A stretch of DNA of 64,000 nt from Thuidium tamariscinum. Lineage: Eukaryota > Streptophyta > Bryopsida > Hypnales > Thuidiaceae. A program made the translations under genes and the position numbers. Shown in pieces: positions 1-12,723 of the stretch (position 1 is the first letter of the stretch; every line of letters begins with the position of its first letter). Location: NCBI GenBank assembly GCA_947034885.2, contig OX344753.2, positions 9,300,001 through 9,364,000 of the forward strand. The letters are read 5' to 3'. The notes under the pieces are model-generated. The model was not told the DNA's origin. It made no database searches and saw only the letters and a program-made list of their open reading frames with translations.

Positions 1-479
1 CAATTGATTCTGAATATTAAATATAGAGGCTACTTTGAGTAACTTCTCATGACTTTAGGGTATAATTTGGACACCACACCTAATGTTTTTATATGAACAT
101 GTATTTTATATTTAATAAACTTTTGTACTTGTATGACAATTAGATACTTTGAATAATGTCTCATGAGTTTTCAAAATGATCTATGATTGATCTTAACATA
201 AAGAACAATTTCTCTTCATCTGCATTTTCTATATTCATATATAAATCTAAATTGTATTGTTTGAAAAATTTAATGATTACTATTCTACATAACTATTATT
301 TTTAAAATAAAAAATCTCAACTACTAGTTCATGTGCAAGAGATGGTTCAAGGGAGGAGAGATTAGAACCTGCAGTCCAGATTTGTCGCAAAAAACCTCCA
401 AGCGCACAAGATTCCTGTGATGAAGACAGCACCTAGAGGAACCACAAGTGACAGTTGAATAAATTTGCGCTGCAGTTAA

Positions 480-1580
480 CCCCAAAATGACCGAGCAATT
501 TCCTGATATGAAGACCCCTGTCAGAGAAGTAAACTGATTTTTTTTAATAAAAATAATGAAAGTATGCCTAGTCATTTGTAACCGTACGAATCATAATAAG
601 ACTGGGGGAAGGTTTTGGGGAAAAATTCTGGAGCCCAAATGGCTCTTCACGCAGCATTAGATTCTCGAGGCATCGAAGATACTTGCTTGCCGATTCAGTC
701 ATTTTCTATCTGTCCAGGTGCTTCGGCAGATGTTGCATGACGAATACATTGTTGTTTGAGGTGTGGATTTTTGGGGAGGGTAGCATAGAAGATTCACATG
801 GTTGCTGCCTAAATTTTTTTGTTGTAGCAGTTACTCATATTGGGTGGAGGATCACCAAACAACGGGGGTTTGACAGGCCCATATCAGGGATGAAGATTCC
901 TTTTTTATGGTGAAAAATCAGGTTGTCGTCAAAGACTGATCCCTGCGGTAGAAATGATGTACTGAAATTTCTAAAGGGTCAGAAATTTGTTCTACAAGAA
1001 TCGGACGGTGCATTTGAGAGAAAATGCATTTCGAATTACATCCTGTGCAACACCCGGAGAACGGACGGGTTCTCACCGCGGGAATTCACGGTGGCACCAA
1101 CATTTTTCCTGAGTACGTGACACGGCACGCATAGAGACGACGTGGCCAGTGCGCGCCAAGACATCGTAACTGTCTCTCCCGCCACCGCGTGAAGGTCACA
1201 CGCGTGTACTCGTCCTGTGCAGGAATATATTGTTTGTAAATTCGTTGTTTGTGCATGAAGAATACGAGAGTACACCCAAATCAAGTTTATGGTGATGGCG
1301 GGAACAAGGTGACTTCCGAACAGTGTTTCTCCGGGTCACCAGGTCCTTCATCCGCGCTGGCACCTCCTTCGAAGCTGCCAAACTGGGGGGTCTCCGAGCA
1401 TCCTAGGCCTCAAAAAATTCATGCCACATCAGAATCAAAATCGGAAAATTTCACCCTTTTGGAAAATTTATGCTCTACAAAATTGTAGTTAATCATTTTT
1501 CACAATATCACACAGATTTCCCATTATTCAACTCTGAAAATTAGTTGAGGACAGATTATGTCCCCGAGGACATTTTGGGG
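480..1580. mobile_element. TTAA-flanked non-autonomous DNA transposon (CCCCAAAATG ends)
   Basis: The left end reads TTAA then CCCCAAAATGACC at 476-492. The right end, reverse-complemented, reads TTAA then CCCCAAAATGTCC (1584-1568). The 13-bp ends differ at one position, and TTAA flanks both sides (476-479 and 1581-1584). The 1.1-kb interior is more GC-rich than its flanks and has only short open frames, none recognisable as transposase. Ends and target duplication are like those of the CCCCTAAA-type elements elsewhere in this window. Confidence 0.6.
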
Positions 1581-1584
1581 TTAA

Positions 1585-4500
1585 AAAAAATACACCAAAC
1601 AACAGAAGTACTCATATATACACAACATTATTTCCTTGAGAGATTCTATTTAGATACGGAGCGGGAAAGCTCAAGGATTAACTAAGCCCTCAGGGATGAA
1701 AGATTCACAGAATTAACATGGCCTTATCGATTGATTACACTGTGAAGAATTCAAAAGGGGTCCACTATTTATGCGAGTAAGAATCAATGACGAACATAGC
1801 ATATGACGGTGAGAAATTAAATAAAAATTGGACAAGAGGCACTCTCCATCCCACCTTTTCAAAATTGCTTCGAAAACTTGAGACTCAATTTGGCCGTTAA
1901 TTTTGCAGCATTCATCTTTTTCTATTCTGGAAGGGTATGCAAAAACTAAGAAAATTTTGAGAGGAAAGCCTGGCTGAAGACTTGGATCTGTAATGAAGAT
2001 GGATAAGGTGATAAGCCAGTGAGATAGGTGGATGAACAGGGGAATAGACTGTGACCCACACGGATGAAGTCAGTCCATCTGGCTTGGGCAGAGATTTGAG
2101 GGGCGCCATAGAAAGGTCGTCGGCTCGTCGCTGCTGCAGACTACCCACAGGCTTGATATGTACAGCCACGAAGAGAATCACGTTGATCTAAGGTAACTCC
2201 AGAGCTGATTCTAAATTGAAGCTGCATTGGAAACCATGTACGTCCTTGTCATTGCAAGAAATCCAAAGCGAAGGTGTTCGTAGAGAACGAGATTGCATTG
2301 GGCTTGAATTGAAAATCCTGTCACTTGAATCTTATATACTCCTTGTGGCCCTCATCCATGGCCCTGCCATGTACGTACGTCCCAGCTTTCCTGCAGAAAA
2401 ATAATTCCTCCGTCCTTAATTTCCTGCTTGTCTGTCTGCCTGTGTACTATCAAAAAAAGTTCCCCACCGACAATTATCCCTAGAAGATACTACGTAGCAT
2501 TTATAATCTTTCCACCCTTGCCGTCTTGGTTCCCGGGCTTGGTTCTCAGAAATGCAATGAGGCTGACGAGAATTCCCGATATACTCTCAGTCTCACTGAG
2601 CACACGCCTGAGGTTTCGATGAATGAAATCAAAGCGACACACTCACTGACGTATATTGTACCGACACTCTCAATGAGAAAGAATATAAACAGACAGGACC
2701 AGTTTCGCACAGCCGTAGTTCCATGGCATGCGCGCATGCATGCAACGGAAGGCAAGTATAGGCCTTCCTCAAAAAGCAGACTCACTGCATGTTGCTCATA
2801 CCTTGCTCGGTAGTCGGAATTGTGAGAACAGAAGTTCTTTTCATCGCCATTTGGGCCACATGTATGAGTGCAATGATGGAGCAAGAGTTCTGGCGGATAT
2901 TTTCATAACTATTCCGCAACAACGCGGAATGGAGTGAAGCTCGATCAGATCGTTTTGCAATTGAGGTGGAAAATTGAATCCGTGGACACTAAAATTAGAT
3001 ATGAGGTTCCATTTGGGTTCCAGTTTTTCCTCCGCTAGTTCCAAACTGCTCTACTTCCTTAACAGTCAACCTTCGACAATTTCGTGAAATTCTGCCATTT
3101 CATCAACTGCGCTTATTGATTCATATGCAAAAACGAGTTGTGCGTCGCCAATGGAAATAGTCGTGCGCATTCGATGGAGATGCAAACACTTTCCTCCTGC
3201 GTGGATAGATTCAAGCCAAGATTTAAGCCCCAAGCACCTCAATCCATATTTTGGACGTTGAACAGAGTGTTCTGGGATACTCCGTATTATTTTGTCCAAG
3301 CAACTTCTCATGTGCATTCGAACTAAGTATTACTTAAATCTCGTAAAAATACAACATTCCTTAACCGAATTGATGAAATTGAGGTAGCTGGTATGTAATA
3401 TACTTTGAGCAAAGATATTTAAGCGGAAGTGTCCCAAAATTCAGAAAAAGGATTTAGGGTTGAAAGGGTTAACCCGGAACTCTTTTGACGGATACCAGCA
3501 TTTTATTATGAAGTAAAGAGTTGATAACATGGGTACAGGCTCCGCATGTACAGGTTGAATTCATGAGAAATGGATTACAGGACGTGCATTAAATTAGACG
3601 GAAGTAGAATAGTGCATGTGCACGACCTCTGCACACAAGATCCAACGCTGAGGGCTTCCATATCTCCGCCCATTTGACAGCATATAAGCTGCCCCTCATA
3701 CATGGAATCCCAAGGGGGACTATGTTGTAAAACATGACCTTTATCATTTCGATTCCTTGAAATCCCTCCAAACTTTGGGTGTAACCCAAGCATCAACCCT
3801 TCTCACTGCAATTGCTTCGCGGCACGCAAGAACCCTCACTAACTTAGTGACCCACAAAACGCACACAGCAATGGCGAAAATCAGTCTTGCCTTTGTGTCG
3901 CTCTCTCATTTCTTTAGTGTAAATCATTTCTACTTGATGTCATTTCATCTTCTTATTCTCATTCGCGAAAGATTCAGTGTGCAGCTCTGCCATGTCCGAA
4001 GATCGGGTTTGGATAGAAAACGAAGAGCTAGACTTCAGAATTTGCGCCGGCTTTCGTTAACAAGCACACATTCATATTCTGAGCCTTTGTTAACCTCGAA
4101 CAGAAGTCATAATTAGATCAAACTCCAAATCTACACCTCAAGTTTGTACATAGCATGGGCTACTTTTGTTTCTTGTTTTCCGAGTTTTTGAAAACATTGT
4201 TGTTGCAGTTGACGGATCGAAATGTTGAGAACTCCCTGGCTACTGAAATGAACCACTGATCAAATGAGTTGCGAGAGACACTAAAACCACCTTCAATTCG
4301 ATCTGTCTTGTTCGTCTGGGCTGCTAGTACGTGTCGATCATGAACATACATTATATTACATTTAACGAATGTTAGGTTACGTTGGTATCATGGTCTCGGT
4401 AAGATTTTTATGCGTGCCTGGATGGTGTGATCCAAGTTAAATCCCAAGAGTTAATGCATAAATTGACATTCGTAGATCTTTCCTGTGAGATGTAGTGCTT

Positions 4501-5102
4501 TGATAGGTTTGCTTTGTGTTCTAGCTATTGCTTGTCGTATTTGGACCGCTTGCATTTTTTTCATTTGCAATACAGATTTTGCTACATATGGGAGATGAAT
4601 ATCAGTGTTCCTGGCCATCAACAATGCAGACTATGAATCGTGCCAATTCAGCTCTAGACAAAATGGACTGCAAGAAATGGAGGAAAGAAACTTTCGAAAG
4701 AAGATGTCACGTCAAAGTCTCTGCATGTTGAAGTTTCAGGTTTGAGTAGCAGGGTACTGTACTAGAAGCCAGGGCATACCTTCAAGATCAATTTAGTCCC
4801 CTAAATGAACGCACTGATCAGGGAGAAATAGGGGCTCGATTGATCAAGTATGTTGAAACAGGAATGTGACTCAAATCGTTTTGAGGATCGGAGTCCCAAG
4901 TCTGAAACCTTGAGATCTGATTATCTGAAGTGTAAGTGTAGAACAGTACAGATATGAAGCTCTGCACTGGCATAGGGCCACTCAACTACGCAGAACTACA
5001 GTAACCTCGGCCACGTACAACCAAAGTTAACGTCAATCATGCAATAATCACTACGTACCCATCATCGATCTTTCACCCGGTCATGCAATGCAATGCAAGC
5101 CA
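1585..5102. other. Intergenic region without a supportable gene
   Basis: The base composition is mixed. Several open frames of 60-119 codons exist, the longest on the plus strand at 3757-4116. None shows a recognisable domain, and splice patterns linking them were not found. A short frame starting MAKISLAFVSLSHF at 3871 has a signal-like start but is otherwise unsupported. Confidence 0.5.
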
Positions 5103-6891
5103 TCACTTGGTGGACTGCCTGGTGGTCCTCTTCTCAGTCTTCTTCACCCCTTTTTCCTTGTTCGCACCCCTTGTCCTTCCCCCGATCCTCGCAGCCGGGC
5201 ACGCAAGCTCACAAGCCACCCTCTTCTCCTCCTTGAGATACACCGTCATGCACTGAAACGACGAGTCGGTACTCATCCTGCACTTTGGACATGGATAAGT
5301 CGCCCTCGGCGGCACCGGCGGCACAAACCTATCCAGCGTTCCGAGAATACCAGCGGTTAATACAAGTGAGCAACGAGAAAATATACAACCGGTTGGATCT
5401 CAGGAAAAAGTCGGTGAAAAATTGTAGAAAAATTCTACTCTTAGTGAAAAGAAAACAAGAATGGGTACAGTTTGAATATGGGAACTGAAGGAAAATAGTC
5501 GGTGTACGGGAAACCTCAATAGCGAACCTGTCCTCTCCTTCGTACAAAGTCACACCAGGGGTCCCACGGGGATCAAACAGTGCGATGCCGAGGTCGAAGA
5601 CGTGCATGCAAAGCTCGCACTTGAAGCGTGCTCGGAGAGATTCACCATTGGGGTCGCTGTCTGCGGGACGGTCGAGTTCGGTGACTGTGTACTTCTCACA
5701 GATGGGGCAGATGTTCACCTTGCACACTTTGCCGGTGGAGTAGGGGTGGGGAGGTGGAGTGTAGCCTGAGGAAGTGGATCCAGTTGCAATTGCATTTGCA
5801 GTTTCTGGTGGACTGAATCCCTGGCCGCGGCCCCGGCCTCTCCCGGAGCCTCGCCGTCCGGTTGCTGGTGGACTCATGATGCTCCTAGTGTGCTTGAATG
5901 GGGATGGGGACGCTGGTTGCCAAGACTGTTTCCCCGACTGTAACCCGGACTGTATCCCGGACTGTATCTCTTGTTTGATGGTCCCGGTGAGACTCAGTGT
6001 ACTGATCTTGTTACGCTTCGGGATTGGGAAATGGGATTCTGAATCGTGAGTTTCTCGTTTCACGATCTGGGATGCCACAGTCATGTGAAGTCGTCGCCCA
6101 AGAGGCAGAATGGCGGCTTCCACGATTGGGACGGTTTGCCAAGTAAGCCCTGATTCCTCCGAAGGCGAGTACGACGACGAAGATGACTTCGTTCTGAAGA
6201 ATTTGTAACCTGTAGCTGATGGTGGAGAGGCTCGCACGTCCCGGATTTGTAGCGCGCGTGGACGTGATGGATTAGCTGCAGGCGTCTTCGAATCCCCAGC
6301 TGCTACCGATTGCCCGATCTTGTCCTCAGTCTCTTTTGGTGGAGTCCGCGGCGCTCCTGCAGCGCACTGGCCAACGTCAACCTTGAGATGGCTTCTATGC
6401 CTCACATCCCTGCAAACACACATATCCCCCGGAAACAGACTGCATAAGAAGTACGAAATCTCCTGAAAGAATGCAAGGAAATCACAGCCAAGACGATTAG
6501 TTAGTTGTTTACCATCTCTGAGTCCTCCTCGAATCGCAGTCAGAGATCGGAATTAGTGCCAAAAAATGATTTTCACAAGTAAAGCAATGCATTCGCACAT
6601 GAAACTCGATACAATATGCACTGAAACGATTAGTCGGCAGCTACTTTAACGCGACAAACAAGCAAGCAATACGTTAGCACCCAAAACTCGATCAAAGGGG
6701 CACAAGCTTCCCCAAAATTCGGCAACTCTAGGTAACGAAACCAAATTCCGGCAACAGAGGCGTTTACTTCAATCTGAACCAAAAGAAAAGAGATCGACAT
6801 AGGGTAAGTGATGGTTCTGAAGAATTCTATCACTCACGAATTGAAGGAGACCGACCTGCCTGTGCTGGATCGAGGGCGCGTTGTGAGCCAT
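5103..6891 (-). CDS. Uncharacterised 404-aa protein with paired CxxC zinc-binding-like clusters (3 exons)
   Basis: I infer exons 6891-6838, 6462-5528 and 5328-5103 from consensus splice sites (TTC|GTGAGT; CTTTCAG|GAG; GACAG|GTTCGC; GGATAG|G). The reading frame is kept across both introns (phases 0 and 2) and ends in TGA. The first exon encodes 18 residues starting MAHNAPSIQHRQ, and this ATG is the first in the joined frame. Residues 35-260 are low-complexity and rich in Ser, Pro and Gly, with a GRGRGRG run near 225-231 and a four-residue QSG repeat near 185-195. Cysteine pairs follow at about 270/273 (CPIC), 300/303 (CELC), 343/346 (CPKC) and 369/373. They suggest one or two treble-clef or ribbon-type zinc sites spanning the exon 2-3 junction. 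The tail of about 31 residues is Lys/Arg-rich and could be a nuclear signal. I do not recognise the family. The conserved-looking core is FKCELCMHVFDLGIALFDP. A role in nucleic-acid or protein binding is only an inference. Confidence 0.75.
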
Positions 6892-7450
6892 TTCAGTTGC
6901 GGAGGAAAAAGCCGTCGACTTGGACTAGAAGCCGGGGTGTTTCTTTTACGCCGCCCCCGGGGTGGTTGGCGGGACATAGCGGCCGACATGAATTGAATCG
7001 CTAGCCTAGCTATGGAGTGAAAGCTAGCTAGCCGGAATGCAATTGATCACAGATCCAAGCTTCAATTGCAATCCAATGCATTCTCGCAGGCCGTCCGAGA
7101 CGCAATGAATAATTCAGTACTCGCTGCAGTACAGTACATGTACACCCATATATGCCGCTGCCCAATGTACAAGAGCAATATTGGTCGTCGTTTTCCTCCC
7201 TAGGAGATGAAGGACGTGGAGATGAATGGCATGTGCTGCAATCAAACTGCGATTTGGGGTAGGAATGGACGAACAGAGCAAATCGAGCGAAGCTCGGGGG
7301 AATGCAATTCGTAGTGGAGGCAGCTCCCGCCGCCTGGGTCGTCCTCTCCAGAGAACGTTGGCGTAGAGGAGACGAGCCTGAAGGAATTAAGTTAGGCGTA
7401 CACCTAATTGCATTTGCATAAGCAATGGGGTATTGTTCCTCCAACTATGC
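6892..7450. promoter_or_regulatory. 5' flank of the 404-aa protein gene
   Basis: This is a moderately GC-rich stretch upstream of the minus-strand start at 6891, unlike the AT-rich DNA that begins near 7450. A 138-codon open frame on the minus strand (7444-7028) lies here, but its composition resembles no known protein, and it more likely reflects GC-rich promoter or 5' UTR sequence. I could not identify a specific TATA box with confidence. Confidence 0.35.
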
Positions 7451-9481
7451 CATCCTAGCTTTTTGTTGGATTTTGTTTTCAAAAGTACAAAGAGGGTTCA
7501 AGATTCTCTTCTTGATTCCAAGAATGTCTTTGGTAGGAAGTCTTCAATGTAGATATCAAGCTATTTGAGCTAGGAAAAAAATTGGGGGCCTACGAGGAAC
7601 CAATATCAAATCTTCAATTAAGTTTTGCAACTTTTTCTCTCATTAGAAGAGAATTAGCCTCTCTAAGAGACTGTTTCAAGCTTGTAGCAGCAAGGCTACC
7701 ATCTGACCCAGAATTACCAAACAAAAAAACAAATTTCTTTTCCAAAATATGAAAAAAAAAATTTGTTTTGTTTTTTAAAGACATGGTTGTTGCTTGACCA
7801 CATCAGCAGTGCTATAGCGAGTTCCCCAATTGTAGGGAACTCACAGTCTTTTGGAGAGGCCAAATTTCCCCTAATGTTTAATAGATCTTGGTTGTCTTAG
7901 GGATTAATCTTTATTCTTTAAGCAATATGCATTCTGAGCTATAGTTCAACCCAATGCAAAAATGTCACAAATTGAAAATCATTTGATGATACCAATTGGA
8001 GAAATCTTAATGAATTTGTATTCCTCTATAGGTTGTGATTATGGAAAGCACAAATGGTCAAATGCAAATGATTGAAAACTTATTTGTTCATCAAAAATTA
8101 TAAAACTTTATCCACTAAAAAGCTATTAATGACTCTATAGTTAATGAGACAACAACCAATACAAACAAGTTCAATATAGTTGAGAAGATGTTAAAGAGAA
8201 GTTGGATCATGTTTTAACTTGAGCTTGGAAACAGTAGGCCAATCAACCCATGAACATCTCTAGGCCTATTGTTAAAGGTCTATTAAATCATCTTTTTTGT
8301 AAAGCATAAGAATACATACCTTTGTTGATTCTACTACTATGTTGTTGCCAATTTTCATCTATCCAAATTTATAGCTTGGTAAGAAAAGTCTAAAGTTGTC
8401 CCAATTAAAATGTATAATATACAAGGTCATTTCTAGAATTGACTACAAATATGATTGAATAAGTGAAGAGTTTGCATTAGTAGTACAAAGAGCATCAAAG
8501 CACCTTCGTAAATTTATAAAGAAATTTATGCTTCAAAAAACTCTTATATTTAAATAATTTATTGCTTTTGAAAACTTGTGACTCTTAGTGGTAGTGTAGG
8601 TGACCATTCAAGGTGAAAATGTAGATGAAAGGATAGATGAAAATGTTTTAAAGCAATTGTGACTTCAAGCTATAATGCTTTTATTAGTTCTTGTTGCCTC
8701 AAATATGGTGCTTTGATCATTGGTGCTTTACAACTCAAAAGGCGGTCGCCAAGTGTCAGTCACTTAGTTATGACGCCTTGATTGTAGCATCTCATAATTG
8801 AAAGTTTGTTAGACCACAACAATTTATAATTCACCTCGGCAACTTATAATTCAAAAGCAGTCAAGGGCTTAATTATGATGTTTTTGTTATATTGCTTCAA
8901 AATTCAAAGGTTGTCGAGACTCAATTATAACATTCAAAAATTTCATGATTTTATTTCAAAAATACTTCAAAATTCAATTATACATTTCTAAATATCTATT
9001 GATAGGAAATATAAGCTAAACTAGTTCTAGTCTAAAGGTCATCTCTTGGAATATTACAAACATGATTGTGATTCTAATAGAATAGAATAAGCCTTAGCCC
9101 TTCAAGGTTTGAAAAGTGTAATTTGAATTGAACCATGTATGTTGTCTTTTGTCTATTTGACATACAAACTACATAAATTCGTATATACTCCAATTATAAA
9201 GTTTGTATCCATACTAAGTTAGATTCAATAATAAATAGTGACTTTCAATGTAGATTGTTATTACTTATATGTTTGAAAAGTTACAAAATGGCCATATATT
9301 TATATATATTTTGTATGGTCGTATATTTAATAGGGTTTGGGTATTAAATGACCTTCAAATGAAAAATGTCATTAAATTTTCAATCCAATGGTATGAGCCT
9401 TGTCAGACTTTAGTATGTACTTCATATTCTAAAAATATTCTCTCTTTCTCTCTAACTATATATATGGTCCTCATAAGACCT
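7450..9481. other. AT-rich intergenic DNA, no gene seen
   Basis: No open frame above 60 codons lies in this stretch, apart from one that starts at about 9270. It looks like decayed repeat sequence. I saw no clear terminal repeats. Confidence 0.6.
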
Positions 9482-9485
9482 TTAA

Positions 9486-10959
9486 TCCCTAAAAATCTAG
9501 ATTCATGTCCATAATTGACAAATTGAAAAAACCATCATAAAATACTATTTGGAAGACTATTTTGGATTGTGAAGCAAATAAAAGTTGTCGAGTTTAAATT
9601 TTAGATTCTATCCATATGGTTAGATTCACCCATGCTATTATTTACTACCTCCGTCCCAAAATGATCTTCCTATTTAACAAAATATTATGGATTAAGGTCG
9701 AAAATAACATTTTTAAGTCCCTTTTGGATTTGTAAGCAAAGCTTGGTTCATTCTTAGTATCTTTGAAACTTTGAGTTTTAAAAGCCTTTTCCAAAATGTA
9801 ATTTTAGAATATAGAAAAGTAGAATTTTGGAGGCATTTTCAAAAAGCACCAATGGGCACTTAAATTTTGAATTTGAGGTTGTTATTTTCTAGGTGATTAG
9901 TATGGGCCTAAGACCATGTGTGAACCTTTGTTCCACCTACCAAAGCTTCACCTCCTTCAAGTAGGCAACACTCAAAGAGATGCAAAAAATACAAACAAAA
10001 TGTATTGATTAACCTGTTTAGTCATTTCTTTTGTCTTTTGATTGATGATTTTATGAATGGAAGGGAAATTATTGTTTAAAGTTGTTTTGCTAGTCTTGGA
10101 CAAGAATTAAAATCCAAATTTGACAAATTTTCATGTCACAAAAAGGCAACAAGAAGATTATTTTGGGACAAAGGGAGTATAATTTTTTATGATTTTTAAA
10201 AAAAATTCAAAATTCCTTCAAAATTTAATTACAAGCAAAATATTGTCATTATTTTGAATAAATTTTGTTGGAATGGATTTGAAATGAGGTTCTTTTGATA
10301 CAATGATTTTTTGAGTTTTTTATGTTGTTAGGTTCCATGACTTCATTTTAGCAATTCTAGGTTTGAATTAGAATTAATTCAATTTTGGCTTAGTCAACTA
10401 CTTGATATACTTCTACATTTGTAATTTCTTAAAACATATGTATTCTAGTGACACCAAATCCAACCATTAGAGAAGACAACAACTTCATAAAGTATCTCTA
10501 AAAAATAGGATGACTTCAATCATCTAAGTTGTAACATTAGGGGAGATTTGAAGGCATTAGAAGCTTGCAAGCTTTTTTGAGTTCTTGGACTATGGGAACA
10601 TACCATATCAACATTTTGATGTAGTTGAGACATTGCCACTTCAGAATATATTAATTTAAAAATAAATTAAATTTAAAAATAAATTAAATTTAAAATTTAA
10701 AAATAAATTTTTTAGAAATTTTAGAAATTCAATTTTAGGTTTTTAACAATTTTTGAAATTTAACAATTCTTTTTTCAAAAAATTCAAAAACTTTAGTCAA
10801 TAGAAATGGTTTGTAGTTTTTGAACAACTCAAGGAACATGTAGGGGAACAATCTTGAAATGGAATTTTCTTGCCCTCAAATCCCTCTTAATGAGTGCAAA
10901 ATAACTCTAACTTTTAATTTGTACATTGTCTAAAAATATGATGTTGGAGTGCTTCAAGG
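9486..10959. mobile_element. TTAA-flanked element, sub-family B copy interrupted by a Stowaway-like MITE
   Basis: The left end is TTAA (9482-9485) followed by TCCCTAAAAATC. The right end is CTTCAAGG followed by TTAA (10960-10963). The interior matches the copies at 38660-39223 and 45463-46780 over most of its length, including GAATGGATTTGAAATGAG and CACCAAATCCAACCA. The insertion at 9645-10177 splits it. A further unmatched stretch at about 10,530-10,890 is probably another insertion or divergence. Confidence 0.6.
9645..10177. mobile_element. Stowaway-like (Tc1/mariner-type) MITE
   Basis: The left end CTACCTCCGTCCCAAAATGA and the right end, reverse-complemented as CTCCCTTTGTCCCAAAATAA, match at about 22 of 27 positions over 27 bp. 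TA flanks both sides (9643-9644 and 10178-10179). CTCCCTCCGTCCCA ends with a TA duplication are the hallmark of plant Stowaway elements. The 533-bp interior is non-coding. It sits inside a TTAA-flanked element, whose sister copy at 38660-39223 shows the uninterrupted sequence. Confidence 0.85.
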
Positions 10960-11259
10960 TTAACCTCTGAGCACTGAGCTCATATTCACCAAAATCCAAA
11001 TCTTCTTGCACTCATTCCAATCAAACCATCATTAAAAACAAGATCCAAAGAATCTAATTATACTAATTGGTAGTGGAGACAACCTCAAAGCACCAGATTT
11101 GACTATACTATAGAAAAGATCATAAGAGTTAATATAGGGCAACCTTTCAGAATTGGAGAGGCCAAATTTTAGGTGCTTAGGCATTCAAGGGTTAAGGATT
11201 ACAATCTATAGCATTGTATAGATGAAAAGGCAATGGACTTTAAGGAACTAGCTACATTA

Positions 11260-11497
11260 AATAGTGAAATTAGGTTGCCCCTTACTAATTACTTGACATT
11301 CAAGACCATATAAATATTCTTCTTACTATACAAGAATTCATTACTTTTGAGTTAACTATTGGTGTAATTGAAACTCATGAGCTTCTATGTGTACAAATGG
11401 AAGTATTTGTGAAAATGTTTGTTGTTTTTAATAGTTTGTAGAGTAATTTTATTGGTGTAAGGCAACTTAATTATAAAGGCAATCTAATTTTACTATT
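11260..11497. mobile_element. TA-flanked MITE, AATAGTGAAATTAGG family, copy 1
   Basis: The ends AATAGTGAAATTAGGTTGCC and AATAGTAAAATTAGATTGCC (reverse-complemented right end) are inverted repeats. TA flanks both sides (11258-11259 and 11498-11499). The interior shares ATGTGTACAAATGGAAGTAT with the copy at 55769-56143. The element is 238 bp and non-coding. Confidence 0.75.
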
Positions 11498-11499
11498 TA

Positions 11500-12459
11500 G
11501 TGTAGATGAATAAATACATACAAAAGGGCAAGCTAAGCTCAAACTAATCACTGCTTTAAAACTATTAAGCTTTAATTGGTTGTAGATTTGGCTTCAAAAT
11601 TCCAAAGCTTTATTTTTGGTGATGAATGAAGCATGAAACACTTTTTTTAGTTTTGTTGTTTTAAGAAGGTAGTATTGGGAATATTAAAGCATTTTTTAAA
11701 AATTTTAAAATGAAAAAGGAGAAATTTAGAGCGTAATTTAATAAGTATTGTAGTCTCAAAAACTTAGCCTTAAGAAAATCTTCTAAAAGTTATAGAAAAA
11801 TCAAGTTGAAGGAAAATTTTAGGATATTAAATTTTTGAACTTTAAATTGATAAATAATAGTGAATACATTCAAAAATATAAAATAAACTAAGAAATTATT
11901 TAGAATATGATGGACATGAGATTCTACCAAAGAATTGATAGAAACTTTAAGGTGTTTTTGAATATCTCAAAATGCATGCATAAGATAGTCTTTTTTGTAT
12001 TAATTTGAGATTAAAACTGATTATTCTAAGACAAACCTTGATAATTAGATGCCATCCTAAAATAGGGAAATTCCTCCATAATTTTCAAGTAAGATTTTGT
12101 ATTTTGTAAAGTACCAAATACTTGAAAAATAAAAAAATACAACAAATTTTGAAATTTGAAGTTTCAATAATATGAATTTTTCAAAGAACTATCTAATATG
12201 CAAAGTGCACTCACAAATGTTGTATGAAATCCCAATTTTATTTTCAAATTTTTCAAATACATATAATAAATTAAGTAAAATTTATTTATTCCATGATTTT
12301 TATCTTTTTGAAGAAAATTGCAGATAAATGATGTTCTTCTATCTTCTTACATCTTAATATATTCAACATAAAAAACATCTTGGTAAGATTGTAAAATTAA
12401 TCGTTGATTCACAAAGAAGTTTGATCATTCAACCTTACAAAGAGTTTGATTACTAAAAT
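11500..12459. other. AT-rich intergenic DNA, no gene seen
   Basis: No open frame or clear terminal repeat was seen here. The sequence is strongly AT-rich with short poly-A and poly-T runs. Confidence 0.55.
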
Positions 12460-12723
12460 GGTGAATTTTGTTAAAATGGTAGTATTCCATATGCCATTTC
12501 TTAGATTGCAGAGTTTGAACCAAAAACAGACATTTTGAATAGGTATAGATTTCAAGCATCTAAAACACATATAGATTTCCAAAATCTATAATGTATTTAG
12601 ATTTCAGACCACGCTGGCTAAAACATCTTGGACAAGTGTAGATTTCAGAAATCTACAACACACATGGATTTCAAAAATCTATAAAAAAATTTAGTTTTCA
12701 AGCCATTTTAACGAAATTTGCCA
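12460..12723. mobile_element. MITE of the GGTCAATTTCGTTAAAATGG family, copy 1
   Basis: The left end GGTGAATTTTGTTAAAATGG and the reverse-complemented right end GGCAAATTTCGTTAAAATGG form 20-bp inverted repeats. The interior carries several short palindromic units of the form TAGATTTC-nn-AAATCTA, as in the copy at 43589-43896. The expected 8-bp target duplication is not recognisable at this copy. Confidence 0.65.

Noticed and set aside
3757-4116. 119-codon plus-strand frame, with a signal-like stretch starting at 3871
   Set aside because: The sequence beyond the hydrophobic part is unstructured and no homologue or splice partner is apparent.
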